This document shows positions 22,571 to 30,979 of a stretch of DNA of 32,160 bases, in pieces. Source of the stretch: Pseudomonadota bacterium (GTDB taxonomy: Bacteria > Cyanobacteriota > Vampirovibrionia > Obscuribacterales > Obscuribacteraceae); assembly GCA_021324135.1 (NCBI GenBank), contig JAJPJO010000476.1:1-32160 (forward strand), in the 5' to 3' direction. Every line of letters begins with the position of its first letter. The stretch's first letter is position 1. Under the pieces are notes generated by a model. The model did no database searches. It had not been told where the DNA came from and saw only the letters and a list, made by a program, of their open reading frames with translations. The position numbers were made by a program, and so were the translations under genes.

Positions 22571-23395
22571 CTACCATTGCGGAAACGGCGGCGGATTGCT
22601 GCTGGCTGTGATCACCTTGCAATCCTCGTTCACCTTCCAGTGACCACCCTCGTACAAGTAGACGATGGTGCCGTTTGAGCCGTGAACGTCACCGCCCGGC
22701 AGAACGTGGACGGTGCCGCCTTCGGAGAACGCCTCGGTCGCCTCATAGATGTATGAGAGCGAGCCGGGGAAGGTGCGAACCTGAGTGCAATCGTCGCATT
22801 CGTCCGGGCTTTTGGCGTAGACGGTCGAGCCGTCGTAAGCGTAGACCCGTCCGCGGGCTTGCGATCTGATCAATGAGCCGGCGAAGGCGTAGACGTTCGA
22901 ATCGCGGCCCTGATCGTTGACTTTTGCACCCTGGAAGGCACGCACCACGGCACTGCCGTAGAGCGTCACGTTTCCGTACACGTCGGCGCGCACGCCGTCC
23001 ATGACGATGCCGTTCGAGCCTGTCTGGAAGATGGCGGTGATGTTGGCGCCGCGCACCTCGACATTCGATCCGGCTTTGGCCAGCACGTGCAGGAGGGGCG
23101 CGTCCTGGTCCTTCTTCCGTCCGTAAGGGCGGAAGATGTAGAGGTGCGCACCTGAGTCTGCGACGTACAGCTTGCCGGGATCGGGCTCCTCAAACTCCCT
23201 GCAGTCGATCTTCAAATCGACTGGCGGTCTGCCGACACAGCGGGTTTGCCCGGACCCGGTCTGCACGGCCGGCAGATCGGGTATCTCGTAGGCCGGCGGG
23301 TGGAACTGCGCCATCGCTGCCTGACTGAAAGCGACAGTCAGGCAGGCGATGAGAGCGAGCGCGAGTGCGCCTCTGACAGGGGAGCCAATCGTCAT
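22571..23395 (-). CDS. Secreted repeat protein, probably beta-solenoid
   Basis: The protein has 274 residues with GGGAGGGG before the ATG. A signal peptide (LALALIACLTVAFSQAAMA) would be cut near residue 29. Residues ~85-250 carry short repeats of about 10-20 residues with alternating Val/Ile and Gly/Ser/Asn, for example GSNVEVRGANITAIF, GVRADVYGNVTLYGSAVV and ARGRVYAYDGSTVYA, as in single-stranded beta-helices. Six Cys are seen; one pair is close together in DECDDCTQ. No enzyme motif is seen. The start lies only 2 bases past the MxaA-like 2 stop, so it is translationally coupled to the chaperone genes. I do not recognise a named family. It may be the client, or a surface part of the system. 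Confidence 0.7.
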   Translation of the reverse strand: MTIGSPVRGALALALIACLTVAFSQAAMAQFHPPAYEIPDLPAVQTGSGQTRCVGRPPVDLKIDCREFEEPDPGKLYVADSGAHLYIFRPYGRKKDQDAPLLHVLAKAGSNVEVRGANITAIFQTGSNGIVMDGVRADVYGNVTLYGSAVVRAFQGAKVNDQGRDSNVYAFAGSLIRSQARGRVYAYDGSTVYAKSPDECDDCTQVRTFPGSLSYIYEATEAFSEGGTVHVLPGGDVHGSNGTIVYLYEGGHWKVNEDCKVITASSNPPPFPQW

Positions 23396-23397
23396 GA

Positions 23398-24623
23398 CTA
23401 GCCCCTCCCATCATCGGTGCCCTTCATGTGGGGCGGATCCCAACTGAACAGGTAGGATGGCCGCACCCAGCGCAGCGACCGTTTCAGCTTCTGCCAGAGC
23501 GTCGGCGTCAGCGGTGCTTTCTGCGGTATGAAGGATTGCATGAATTCTCGCGCCCGCGCGCGCTCGAAGTCGCTCACCCTGCTGCGGTGCAAACGAGCCC
23601 GGCGCAGTGTGGCGAACGTTTCGCTGACGCGCTCGTGGTCGGGATGACCACGCCACTTCTCGAGCAGCTCCTCATCCGGGGTGGTCGGATCGCCAGGTAA
23701 TCCCTGAAGGCGAAGTACTCCAACTCCTCGGGGCTGAAGCTGTCGCGGATGTGCTGTGCCTCTGCCATCAGGCGGTGGTACGCCTTGGCGTTGGCCGGCA
23801 TCTCCAGCGGCACCTGCTGCCTCCTCACCCAGCTGCCAAGCAGATAGATAAGGTACAGGCAACCCAGACCGCCAATGGGGATCCCCGCCCAGCTCATCAC
23901 CACACCAGCCATGAGCGGGTGCGGCGGCACGAAGCCCAGCGGTCCGAACTCGAAGCCATGCTCTCTGGCCAACGGCTCCAGGGTGGAGGAGAAGCCGAAG
24001 TTCACGCAGGGAACCTGCATGTACTGCCACTTGGGCAGGCCATTGGCCATGTTCTCGCTCGAGATGAGGAACTCCATCGTGAACGGCCAGAGCATGGAAA
24101 CCGGGCTGGGAGCGCCTTTCTGCACGGCAGCCACGCAGGCGGAACCGGCGGCATCGGGAGTCTCGGCATTGCCGGGCAGATTCTCCGGCGTTGTCGGGGG
24201 CTCCCAGACGGCCACCGTCACCACGAAGACGCGCGTCGTGAAGCCGTTTACTTTCTCTTCCGAGATCATCTGCGGCTTGCTGTACAGGCGCCACGGGCTG
24301 GGGTCGCGCTGAAGCTTCCCGGCTAGCAGCGTATCGATGCTGATCTTCACCGAGTTGCGCGACCTGGTCGTGATGCGCACCTTGACTGGTTGCCCCAGTC
24401 TGATGCCGTACAGCTTCTCGACCTCGACCTTGATGCCGACTGGGTGGTCGCGGTCGGAGTCCGGACTCGAGGCGGGGACCGCCTCGCTCCAGCGCGTGTC
24501 GTCGGTGGCCCACAAGGACAACGGCGCGTTGCCCTCGTTGAGCCAGCAGAGGGACCAGTAGCCGGCCCCTCCCAGGAGGAGGAGCACAAGCATGGCTGTA
24601 CAAGCCAATTTCAAGCGTCTCAT
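23398..24623 (-). CDS. MxaA-like envelope protein 2, interrupted by one apparent frameshift
   Basis: The ATG at 24623 overlaps the vWA-4 stop (ATGA). The uninterrupted frame ends at 23574, but it turns to non-homologous sequence after AFRDYL at residue 310. Adding one G on the coding strand at about 23693/23694 joins it to the frame ending TAG at 23398 and gives ~408 residues reading DYLGDPTTPDEELLEKWRGH. That frame's stop sits 2 bases before the next start, as expected for an operon. An N-terminal helix (~8-24), a beta domain (~60-145, with LYGIRLGQPVKVRITTRS like RHFGYRIGDHIPIVVLI of MxaA-like 1), a membrane helix (~239-265) and a helical cytoplasmic tail match the cluster 1 paralogue. Either a sequencing error or a recent mutation. 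Confidence 0.72.
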
Positions 24624-25864
24624 GTCCGCCTCCTTCGCATGCGGGCAATGGCTTTGCCCAGGTTGATGAGGAACCCGCCGATGATCGGCACGACGGTGAG
24701 CAGCAGGCACGCCCAGACGGCATACTCGAAGAGCAGCCATTTGCCGACCTCCCACCTCCAGGAGGTGAGCTCCTGAATGAAGAAGTCGACGTTGGGCGGG
24801 TTGGCGGGGTCGAGATGGATGTAGCGTCCACCGGTAGCCGCTGCCAGCTTCTGCAGGTTCTCCTCGTTGACACCCGAGAGCGCTTCGGTGCCGTCGCGGA
24901 AGTGATAGTACCCCGCGAACTGCTCATCGTCGCCCGCGTAGACCGGAATCTGAATCTCCGGACCACCGACGGCGATGACGATCAGCTTCACCTTCTGCGC
25001 TTTCAGCTTCTCGATTTGCTCATTGAGCCAGGCCTCGTCCGAGATGTCGTCACCGTTGCTGATCAGCACGATGATTCGATCGTGGTCGGGGACACCGTCT
25101 TGTTTGAACTCCTCGAGCGCCAGATCGAGTGCCGAGGCAATCGTGCTCACCTTGCCATTGACGATGCCGTCGCCAAAGGGCGCATTGCCGATGCGCAAGC
25201 CGTTCTTGTTCGTCGGATCGAGAGCTCGATCGATGAAGTCGAAGGCGTCGGTGAGCGGGACGATCAGCTTGGCCTTGCCCTGGTAGGCGATCAGTCCGAG
25301 CTGGTTTTTACCCAGCGCCGGCATGATGCCTTGCTTGATCATCTCTCGGGCGATGTCCAGCCGGCTGCCCTTCTCGTGGAAGAACTGGCTGGAGTGATCA
25401 CCCTGCGAGCCGGGGACCGGCTGAGCGCCGTCCGAGCGGGCAAGGTAACCGCCGGTTTTGGGACCGGTAGCGCCCTTGCCTTCATCGACACCTTTGTCCA
25501 CCGCGCCCATACCGCGGTTGACCGAGACGGCGACGAGCACGTCCTGGTTGCCGGATGGCACTTTGACGAGCACACCCGGCAGGAACGGCCCGGTCAGAGC
25601 CAGGATGAGCAATCCTGGTCTGAGGATCGAGCGGAAGAAGACCCGAGTGGTCTCCCTCCAGGTCGAGACCCGCTGGCTTAGCGGGTTGGCATCGACGAGC
25701 TGGTGCCGCCCGTAAAGACGGCGGGCTCGTCGATACTGGTAGAGCGCATACAGCCCGAACACAAACACCAGGGGCACCACGACGGCGGCCAGGTGCCAGT
25801 TGTCCAGGCTCTGGAACTTCACTTCCTGGAGTTGGAGCCACCAGGAAATCAGTTGAGCTTTCAT
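24620..25864 (-). CDS. vWA-like membrane protein with lost metal site, vWA-4
   Basis: The protein has 414 residues with AAGGAAGGAG before the ATG. Membrane helices lie at ~24-42 and ~78-98, with a last one near the C-terminus (LLFEYAVWACLLLTVVPII), the layout of vWA-2. The vWA fold is clear (KNQLGLIAYQGKAKLIVPLT, ALDLALEEFKQ, RIIVLISNGDDISDEAWL), but the MIDAS reads S114-V-N116-R-G118 instead of DxSxS, and the usual TDG is SNG. Both metal-binding Asp are thus missing. An insertion (~122-165) rich in Gly, Lys and Ser follows the site. It overlaps MxaA-like 2 by 4 bases. It may have become a metal-independent scaffold. Confidence 0.88.
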   Translation of the reverse strand: MKAQLISWWLQLQEVKFQSLDNWHLAAVVVPLVFVFGLYALYQYRRARRLYGRHQLVDANPLSQRVSTWRETTRVFFRSILRPGLLILALTGPFLPGVLVKVPSGNQDVLVAVSVNRGMGAVDKGVDEGKGATGPKTGGYLARSDGAQPVPGSQGDHSSQFFHEKGSRLDIAREMIKQGIMPALGKNQLGLIAYQGKAKLIVPLTDAFDFIDRALDPTNKNGLRIGNAPFGDGIVNGKVSTIASALDLALEEFKQDGVPDHDRIIVLISNGDDISDEAWLNEQIEKLKAQKVKLIVIAVGGPEIQIPVYAGDDEQFAGYYHFRDGTEALSGVNEENLQKLAAATGGRYIHLDPANPPNVDFFIQELTSWRWEVGKWLLFEYAVWACLLLTVVPIIGGFLINLGKAIARMRRRRT

Positions 25865-25879
25865 GACTGACTCCTTCCT

Positions 25880-26977
25880 TTAGATGCCGTCGCTGCTGGG
25901 CGCCCCCTGAATGTCCTTCAGGTTCTGCTGCAGTAGCGGGTTTTCGGCATGTTGACCGTCTTGATCGTTCTTGCCTTTATCGGGCTGTTGCGCCGGGGCG
26001 GTGCTGGGCTTATCGGCCTGGCCTTTCTGGTTGCCGTTCCGACTGCTCTGCTGGTCTTTGCCCTGACCCTGCTTGTTGCTGTCCTTAGGCTTGCTCCGCG
26101 ACTGAGGATTCCGCTCATAGAGCATCTCCAGGTTGCGGATGGCGGACAGCGACTGGAACCCGAGTCGATCGATGTCGGCGATGGTCAAGCCGAGGTCCCG
26201 GTTGTATGGTGCGCCGGGGTTGAGCTTGATTGCCGCCTCCAGAAGTTCTTTCACTTTCTGGATCTTCTTCTCGGTGTCTTTGTCGTTGCCGACGTTGTAG
26301 CCGATAATGACCGCCTCTTTCAGCAGTGTCTCGTAGAGCAGCTCCACATCGGGCCGACCATAAAGGATGCGGTCGATGATCGAGGCGTTCGCCTGCTCTT
26401 TGAAGGCCTGCAGCGCGTTGTTAAGGCGCGGCAGCTCCGGGTTCTGGAAGCGACCGGGGTTGGTCCAGGGATGGTTGTCGGTCGCCTTCATATCCTTCTG
26501 GATTTCGTCCAGCGCGAAGTTGTACCAGTACTCGCTTCTGGACTGCCAGGGTTGGATGATGCCGCCGTAGTAGTATCCGGCGGCACCGATGGCGACCATG
26601 CTGAGACCGGCGATCGGCCGCTTGAACTTCCAGAGCAGCCGCAACACGCTTCGGGAGAGCGACCAGAGCCGGGCAGTGATCCGGATGATCCAGGCGCCGC
26701 CTGAGCGGATCAAGGACCAACCGAAGCAAATCCAGGACCAGGTCGTGCCCACGAAGGCCCGCACCGGAAGCAGCCAGGCCCAGGCCAGACCCATGGCAGC
26801 GCGGATGCGTGCCACGATGTTGGCATGGAGAGTGAGAACCGGCCGCAGCGGGCGCATGACCAGTTCTTTTGCTCGACTCTTCGCACCGTCGATGGTGGCG
26901 CGGATGCGCTGCAGGAAAGCCGGGCGTCCTCGCGCAAAGGGACGCGCCAGCCTAGAGAGACTTCGTTTCAGTTTCAT
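25880..26977 (-). CDS. MxaK-like protein 2 with extended membrane N-terminus and low-complexity tail
   Basis: The protein has 365 residues with GGGAG upstream. The first ~120 residues are strongly basic with Trp-rich hydrophobic stretches (MGLAWAWLLPVRAF, TTWSWICFGWSLI, SGGAWIIRITARLW); a clear membrane helix lies at ~121-140. A helical domain (~145-290) contains IKLNPGAPYNRD and DIDRLGFQSLSAIRNLEMLY, matching LKLNPGNDY and DIKRLEWQAFQ in MxaK-like 1. The last ~75 residues are Gln/Lys/Gly/Ser/Asp-rich and probably disordered. It lies between vWA-3 and vWA-4, 30 and 15 bases from them, as MxaK-like 1 lies between vWA-1 and vWA-2. The basic N-terminal region is absent from cluster 1. Confidence 0.72.
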   Translation of the reverse strand: MKLKRSLSRLARPFARGRPAFLQRIRATIDGAKSRAKELVMRPLRPVLTLHANIVARIRAAMGLAWAWLLPVRAFVGTTWSWICFGWSLIRSGGAWIIRITARLWSLSRSVLRLLWKFKRPIAGLSMVAIGAAGYYYGGIIQPWQSRSEYWYNFALDEIQKDMKATDNHPWTNPGRFQNPELPRLNNALQAFKEQANASIIDRILYGRPDVELLYETLLKEAVIIGYNVGNDKDTEKKIQKVKELLEAAIKLNPGAPYNRDLGLTIADIDRLGFQSLSAIRNLEMLYERNPQSRSKPKDSNKQGQGKDQQSSRNGNQKGQADKPSTAPAQQPDKGKNDQDGQHAENPLLQQNLKDIQGAPSSDGI

Positions 26978-27007
26978 GTGAAAACTCCCTTACAGGTGGC
27001 GCCCCCT

Positions 27008-28429
27008 CTAGCGAATGCGTGCCATCCGGGCTGAGCAGAGCCGGAAGCACACAAACAGGATGAGGGCGAGGAGGATGAAGGGCTCGTGGATGGGGCGCTC
27101 CACCTTGCGATCGTCCAGCTTGATCTCCGACGGGGCGTGCGACTTGATAAGGTCGATCACCTTCTGGAGGTTTTCTGGAATGACCGGGTCGGTAATCAGA
27201 GCGTTCACCCGCGGGTCCCTGCCGAGCTTGACCAGCGTGTCGCTTTCCGGGTCGTAGGCGACGGTGTCCGGACCAGCGCCAAGGAAGATGGTGATTATGC
27301 CCATCTTTTCCATGCGCTTGGCGAACTCCTGAAGCCGGTCTTCCTGAATGGTGCCGTCTCCGTCAGTCCAGAGGATCAGCACTTTGGTCGCCGACTTCGA
27401 ATTTTTCTCGATGTAATCGAGAGCCTTTTGGAAGAACCCGGGCTCCTGGATGGAAGCGTTGCCGCCGCCATCGAAGTTCGTGTTCGAGTCGCCGATGTGC
27501 TGGTTGACCAGCTGCAGCTGACGGAAGACGAACTTGTGGTCATGCGTGTACTCCGGCGTGCAGCAATAGGTGCTGCCGTCGAAGGTGGCGATGGCGATGC
27601 GGTCGCCAGGCAGAGCCTCGGCGATTTTGCAGGCTGTGTAAGCCTGGGCATCGAGCTTTCTCAGGCCCCACTGCTCAATGGTGCCGCACCCATGCTCGGG
27701 ATGCACGCCTTGCGCGATTGCCTTGTTGTCTTCGCTGATCGTGATCGAGGCGGTGCTGGTCGCCTCTTTGACGTTGGTGGTGATGTCGATCCCGAAGAAA
27801 ATGTCGCGGGCGGTGATACTTGCTCCTGGAGCCGTATCCCACTTCTTGGGCTGAGCGGCGGCCACGATCAGGCAGGCGAGAAAGCCGGCGAAGGTGGCGT
27901 ACATCAGCTTGTTCATCACCTGGCTGGATCGGTTGGCCCAGTAGAGCCCGCCGAGCAGCAGGATGATGGACAGGCCTCCGAGCACGAGGGAGTGCTGGAA
28001 GCGCGGCTGCATCAGGTATTGCAGCGAGAACGCCTGATTGTCGTTCAGGAAGCCCAGGAAGATCAGGTTGCCGGTGGCGATGAAACTGCCTGCGATACCA
28101 CCGCCGATGAGCCCCAGCACTATCATGAAGGTGGCGACGTTCAGAAGCGGTTTGTACCAGCGGCGCCGCCGGTTCGGCAGGCGTGAGTGCCCGACTGCAG
28201 GCTGCGACCGGCTCCACATCCAGAGGATGATCGGCACGAGCAGGAAAACAACCGGGTATTTCGTGTGGAAGCCGAGATTGAGGACCCACTGGTTAACGAA
28301 CTCCAGCTCTGGCCATTCGGGCCAGTGTCCCCAGCCCTGCCATTTGGGCAGAATGCTCGGCAAGTCGTGGAGCGCCGGAACATCGAGGAATTTCCAGATG
28401 CCGGCAAGTAGGGTGTCGAACTGAGGCAT
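27008..28429 (-). CDS. vWA-domain membrane protein with altered metal site, vWA-3, first gene of cluster 2
   Basis: The ATG at 28429 has AAGGAG upstream and gives 473 residues; a frame open from 28648 has no comparable site. Four hydrophobic helices (~57-72, ~98-118, ~146-163, ~174-192) precede the vWA domain, two more than in vWA-1. The domain reads FFGIDITTNV (D215-x-T217-x-N219), FDGGGNAS (Asn324 where vWA-1 has Thr199), and WTDGDGTIQEDRL (D356). An insertion with several Cys (C248, C267, C289, C290) lies between strands. A last helix (FILLALILFVCFRL) is at the C-terminus. Homology to vWA-1 is clear in the FDGGG and TDG segments. Metal binding may be weaker than in vWA-1. Confidence 0.9.
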   Translation of the reverse strand: MPQFDTLLAGIWKFLDVPALHDLPSILPKWQGWGHWPEWPELEFVNQWVLNLGFHTKYPVVFLLVPIILWMWSRSQPAVGHSRLPNRRRRWYKPLLNVATFMIVLGLIGGGIAGSFIATGNLIFLGFLNDNQAFSLQYLMQPRFQHSLVLGGLSIILLLGGLYWANRSSQVMNKLMYATFAGFLACLIVAAAQPKKWDTAPGASITARDIFFGIDITTNVKEATSTASITISEDNKAIAQGVHPEHGCGTIEQWGLRKLDAQAYTACKIAEALPGDRIAIATFDGSTYCCTPEYTHDHKFVFRQLQLVNQHIGDSNTNFDGGGNASIQEPGFFQKALDYIEKNSKSATKVLILWTDGDGTIQEDRLQEFAKRMEKMGIITIFLGAGPDTVAYDPESDTLVKLGRDPRVNALITDPVIPENLQKVIDLIKSHAPSEIKLDDRKVERPIHEPFILLALILFVCFRLCSARMARIR

Positions 28430-29689
28430 GTTGCTCTCCTTCTGTTCACTTGCCAGTAACGAGCCGGCGGCCGAAGTCGCCGGATGAGGTTCCTGTCTTT
28501 TTGCATCAACGCCCAGGCTGATGCAGCAATTCAGGCACGTAGTCGCACAATTCCTGTCAATTCCGTGTCGCACCATACCGAAGCGGAGGTTGATTAGGGC
28601 AACCCGCCATACTTGCGGTAAGCGACTGGGCTCGCCTATCGCAGACATGCGTTCGCGCTCAAAAGTGGTTCCAGCAAGTACGCCACCGGCCCATTTGGCA
28701 GGGAGGGGTTGCTGTAATCAAACTTCGCTGGAGGACGGCTTTAGTGCGAAACGGAACCATTAAGGAATGGTGAAGACGATGATGTAACTTAACCGAGTGA
28801 GAGAGACAAACAAACAGAGGCTAAAAAGTGAGTCGGAGCACATGTTTCAGAGTTTGAACCACGGCCGCCTTCCTTACTAAATCGCAACGAAGCCGGAGAA
28901 CGTTGAGCAATAAGGTGCTCCGACATCGTGCCGGTCGCTCTTTGCAAAAGCGCATGGAATCAGGCATCCTCTTAGACGCGTTTGAAAAGGAATGTTACGC
29001 GCCGCGGCACTTCTTTTGATGTTTAGCGCAGCTTACCAATGCCGGAAACGCTGATGTCATCAGGCAAAACGGTATTTTGACTCGAAAGTTTTAAAATCAA
29101 TGTGAAGCAGATAAGTTGTTCCTTATTCAAAAAGTGGTGTCGCATTTGGTACCGCAACAAAAAATTCATTTTCTCGAGATTGTAAAGAGGTATGAAGAAG
29201 GCTGCGGCTCGCAATGGCACCATTCGCTTGACTTCCGGGCGTTTCTCTTAATATAAGCCCGGTTTCACAAAGTTTTGTAGTGCTCAGTCCCGCTGGCGCT
29301 AATCTGCGGCGCTAACCTAGCTCAGCCCCATTTGTGACTTCTAGGTGAACTAGCAGAGGACACTCTGCGAAATCCTCCAGCCATCCTGCTCTTTGAGTGG
29401 CGCAAACCGTTGTGATGGTGCCATGCGAGCTGGCGCTGTCGCTGCCATTGTCCGCATCCGGACACATGTTTGTTCCTGTGATAGCAATGTAATCGAAAGA
29501 AACAACAGAATGAGATCTTTCTCAGCAGCCGTTAGCAGAGGCGAAAGAAAGGGTAGTTTTCCTCGGCACCAAGAAATGAGTGATTCGATTTCGCAGGTAG
29601 GGCTTGCAAAAATTCCGGTGCAGTCAAAGGAAAACCGGTGGCGCTTCAGAGCCTTGAGGCGCAGGTAGGGAAAGTCGTCTGGATTAAGC
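28430..29689. other. 1.26-kb spacer upstream of cluster 2 and of the acyltransferase
   Basis: No gene I can support is seen. The spacer must hold the cluster 2 promoter (minus) and probably that of the acyltransferase (plus). It includes an exact 10-bp inverted repeat GTCGGAGCAC (28832-28841)/GTGCTCCGAC (28915-28924) and a weak palindrome relative at 29137-29152 (GTGTCGCATTTGGTAC). It is more A/T-rich than the clusters. A 113-codon minus frame (29350-29691) overlaps the acyltransferase start and has no recognisable domain. Confidence 0.45.
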
Positions 29690-30208
29690 ATGTTGAGCGA
29701 TGATCAATTCGTGAATTCAACGAAGATGCCGGGTGAGCTGGTGGAGCGCTGGTTTGATGCCGATCTCAGAGAGGACAGATCGAGAGCTCGCTCAATATTG
29801 CGCCGATTCAATGCGCCGAACTGCAGCGAAGTCGATCGCTGTCTTGCACTGATCGAGCTGTTCGGAGAGGTGCGAGGCAATATTGTCGTTTTGCCTGAGT
29901 TTCAATGCCACTTCGGATACAACATAAAAATCGGGCGGGGAGTCTTTGTGAATAGAAACTGCGTTTTTTTAGATGCGGCTGAGATCCACATAGGTGATGG
30001 CGTGCAGATTTTCCCGGAAGTTCAGATAAACACCAGTGCCGACCGGGTCAAACCGGTGAAGATTGGCGACCATGCCATTATTGGTGGTGGCGCCATAATA
30101 ATGCCGGGCGTCACCATAGGCGCCGATGCCATTATCGCCGCCCGCTGCATTATCAGGCGCGATGTCCCTGAAGGCGCTCTGGTCAATCCAGAGCAGTGCC
30201 TCGTCTAA
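29690..30208 (+). CDS. Left-handed beta-helix (hexapeptide-repeat) acyltransferase lacking the catalytic His segment
   Basis: The protein has 172 residues. Residues 12-41 match the N-terminal helices of maltose/galactoside O-acetyltransferases (KMPGELVERW, RARSILRRFN). The hexapeptide solenoid follows: FQCHFGYNIKIGRGVFVNRN, FLDAAEIHIGDGVQI, then KPVKIGDHAIIGGGAIIMPG. Family members read about TATHP plus some 15 residues before GKPVKIGD. Here the text goes from INTSADRV straight to KPVKIGD, so the catalytic His and its loop are absent. The closing GNPAR word is VNPEQ. It may be inactive, bind acetyl-CoA only, or act by another residue. The ATG has a weak ribosome site; a second ATG at 29726 would cut the conserved helix. 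Confidence 0.85.
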   Translation: MLSDDQFVNSTKMPGELVERWFDADLREDRSRARSILRRFNAPNCSEVDRCLALIELFGEVRGNIVVLPEFQCHFGYNIKIGRGVFVNRNCVFLDAAEIHIGDGVQIFPEVQINTSADRVKPVKIGDHAIIGGGAIIMPGVTIGADAIIAARCIIRRDVPEGALVNPEQCLV

Positions 30209-30531
30209 GGGAAGCAGATCCAGGACCCGCTAAGGATCTTATCCAGAGCCTGATGTTACGCAGAGCTTCACGCTTGCCAATCACAAAAATATACTCGCTT
30301 ATATAAAGAAAGACGGGCAAGAATGAGTTTCTGCCACATTTTTAGTCTTGAGTATCAAACGTCCTGAATTAGAGTCAAAGAGCAATTATCCATGCCGCCA
30401 AATGGTTCGATATGACCAGATGGCTTGCACGGGTGGTCTGCTCGCAGTGGCAGAGGACTCGCTAGCGCGAGCCTAGTCAAGCTCACGCAGCTAATACAAC
30501 ATCAGCCTCAACATGAGAAGAAGGACTGAAT
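30209..30531. other. Spacer after the acyltransferase
   Basis: About 320 bases with no gene seen. It is A/T-rich around 30280-30360 and could carry the promoter of the next gene. No strong terminator was found. Confidence 0.4.
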
Positions 30532-30879
30532 ATGCGCAAGCTGAAGCGATCCACGACATCTTTGTTCTTGCTCTCGGAATCCGACGAGCTCGACCCGTCC
30601 AGCGATTTTCGGACGGCTTTGGCGTGTCAGATCCAGGGTGCCAGCGTTTTTGCACAACGTGAACACGCCCTGGCCGAGCAAGTGGGAGCAAAGTGGTTGG
30701 TCGAGGTCAAAGGCGACAAAGATTATTTGCACGGTGTCATGGGCGTGGATGGCGCTCGTGTCGTCGGCGAAGATGTCGTCTTTCCAGCCACCGCCGGCCA
30801 TTACCTGGCTTTTATCGTCGGCGCGAACAAAGAAAGGGTCAGCGTCATCCTGCATGATTTGAACCGCGCGGAGGCTTAA
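30532..30879 (+). CDS. Small protein of unknown function
   Basis: The protein has 115 residues with AAGGA 8 bases before the ATG. I do not recognise a family. The first ~12 residues are basic with a short hydrophobic run (TTSLFLL) too short for a signal peptide. The rest looks like a small soluble alpha/beta domain: ACQIQGASVFAQREHALAEQ, AKWLVEVKGDKDYLHGVMGV, VFPATAGHYLAFIVGANKER, then VSVILHDLNRAEA. There are no Cys pairs or catalytic signatures beyond scattered His and Asp. It is followed after 100 bases by two small membrane proteins on the same strand, which may form one unit. Reality as a gene is supported by the ribosome site and the lack of any better frame. Confidence 0.65.
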   Translation: MRKLKRSTTSLFLLSESDELDPSSDFRTALACQIQGASVFAQREHALAEQVGAKWLVEVKGDKDYLHGVMGVDGARVVGEDVVFPATAGHYLAFIVGANKERVSVILHDLNRAEA

Positions 30880-30925
30880 GCTTCGGCTGAAAACGCCGGA
30901 TCTCGAGCGAAGCGCTATCGAAGCG

Positions 30926-30959
30926 GACGAGCATGCCTGCTCAGGCGGGCGTGCTCGTC
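30926..30959 (+). terminator. Hairpin in the leader of the first small membrane protein
   Basis: GACGAGCA (30926-30933) pairs exactly with TGCTCGTC (30952-30959); an inner GCC/GGC adds to the stem. No U-tract follows. It lies 20 bases before the next start codon, close enough to affect translation or to mark the end of the upstream message. Confidence 0.45.
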
Positions 30960-30979
30960 AAACACATTGGAGGACACCG

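Noticed and set aside
23690..23700. Programmed ribosomal frameshift in MxaA-like 2
   Set aside because: There is no slippery heptamer or strong downstream structure. A missing base in a short G run explains it more simply.
29350..29691. 113-codon minus-strand frame opposite the acyltransferase start
   Set aside because: It has no recognisable domain and no clear ribosome site, and its start overlaps the start of a well-supported gene.
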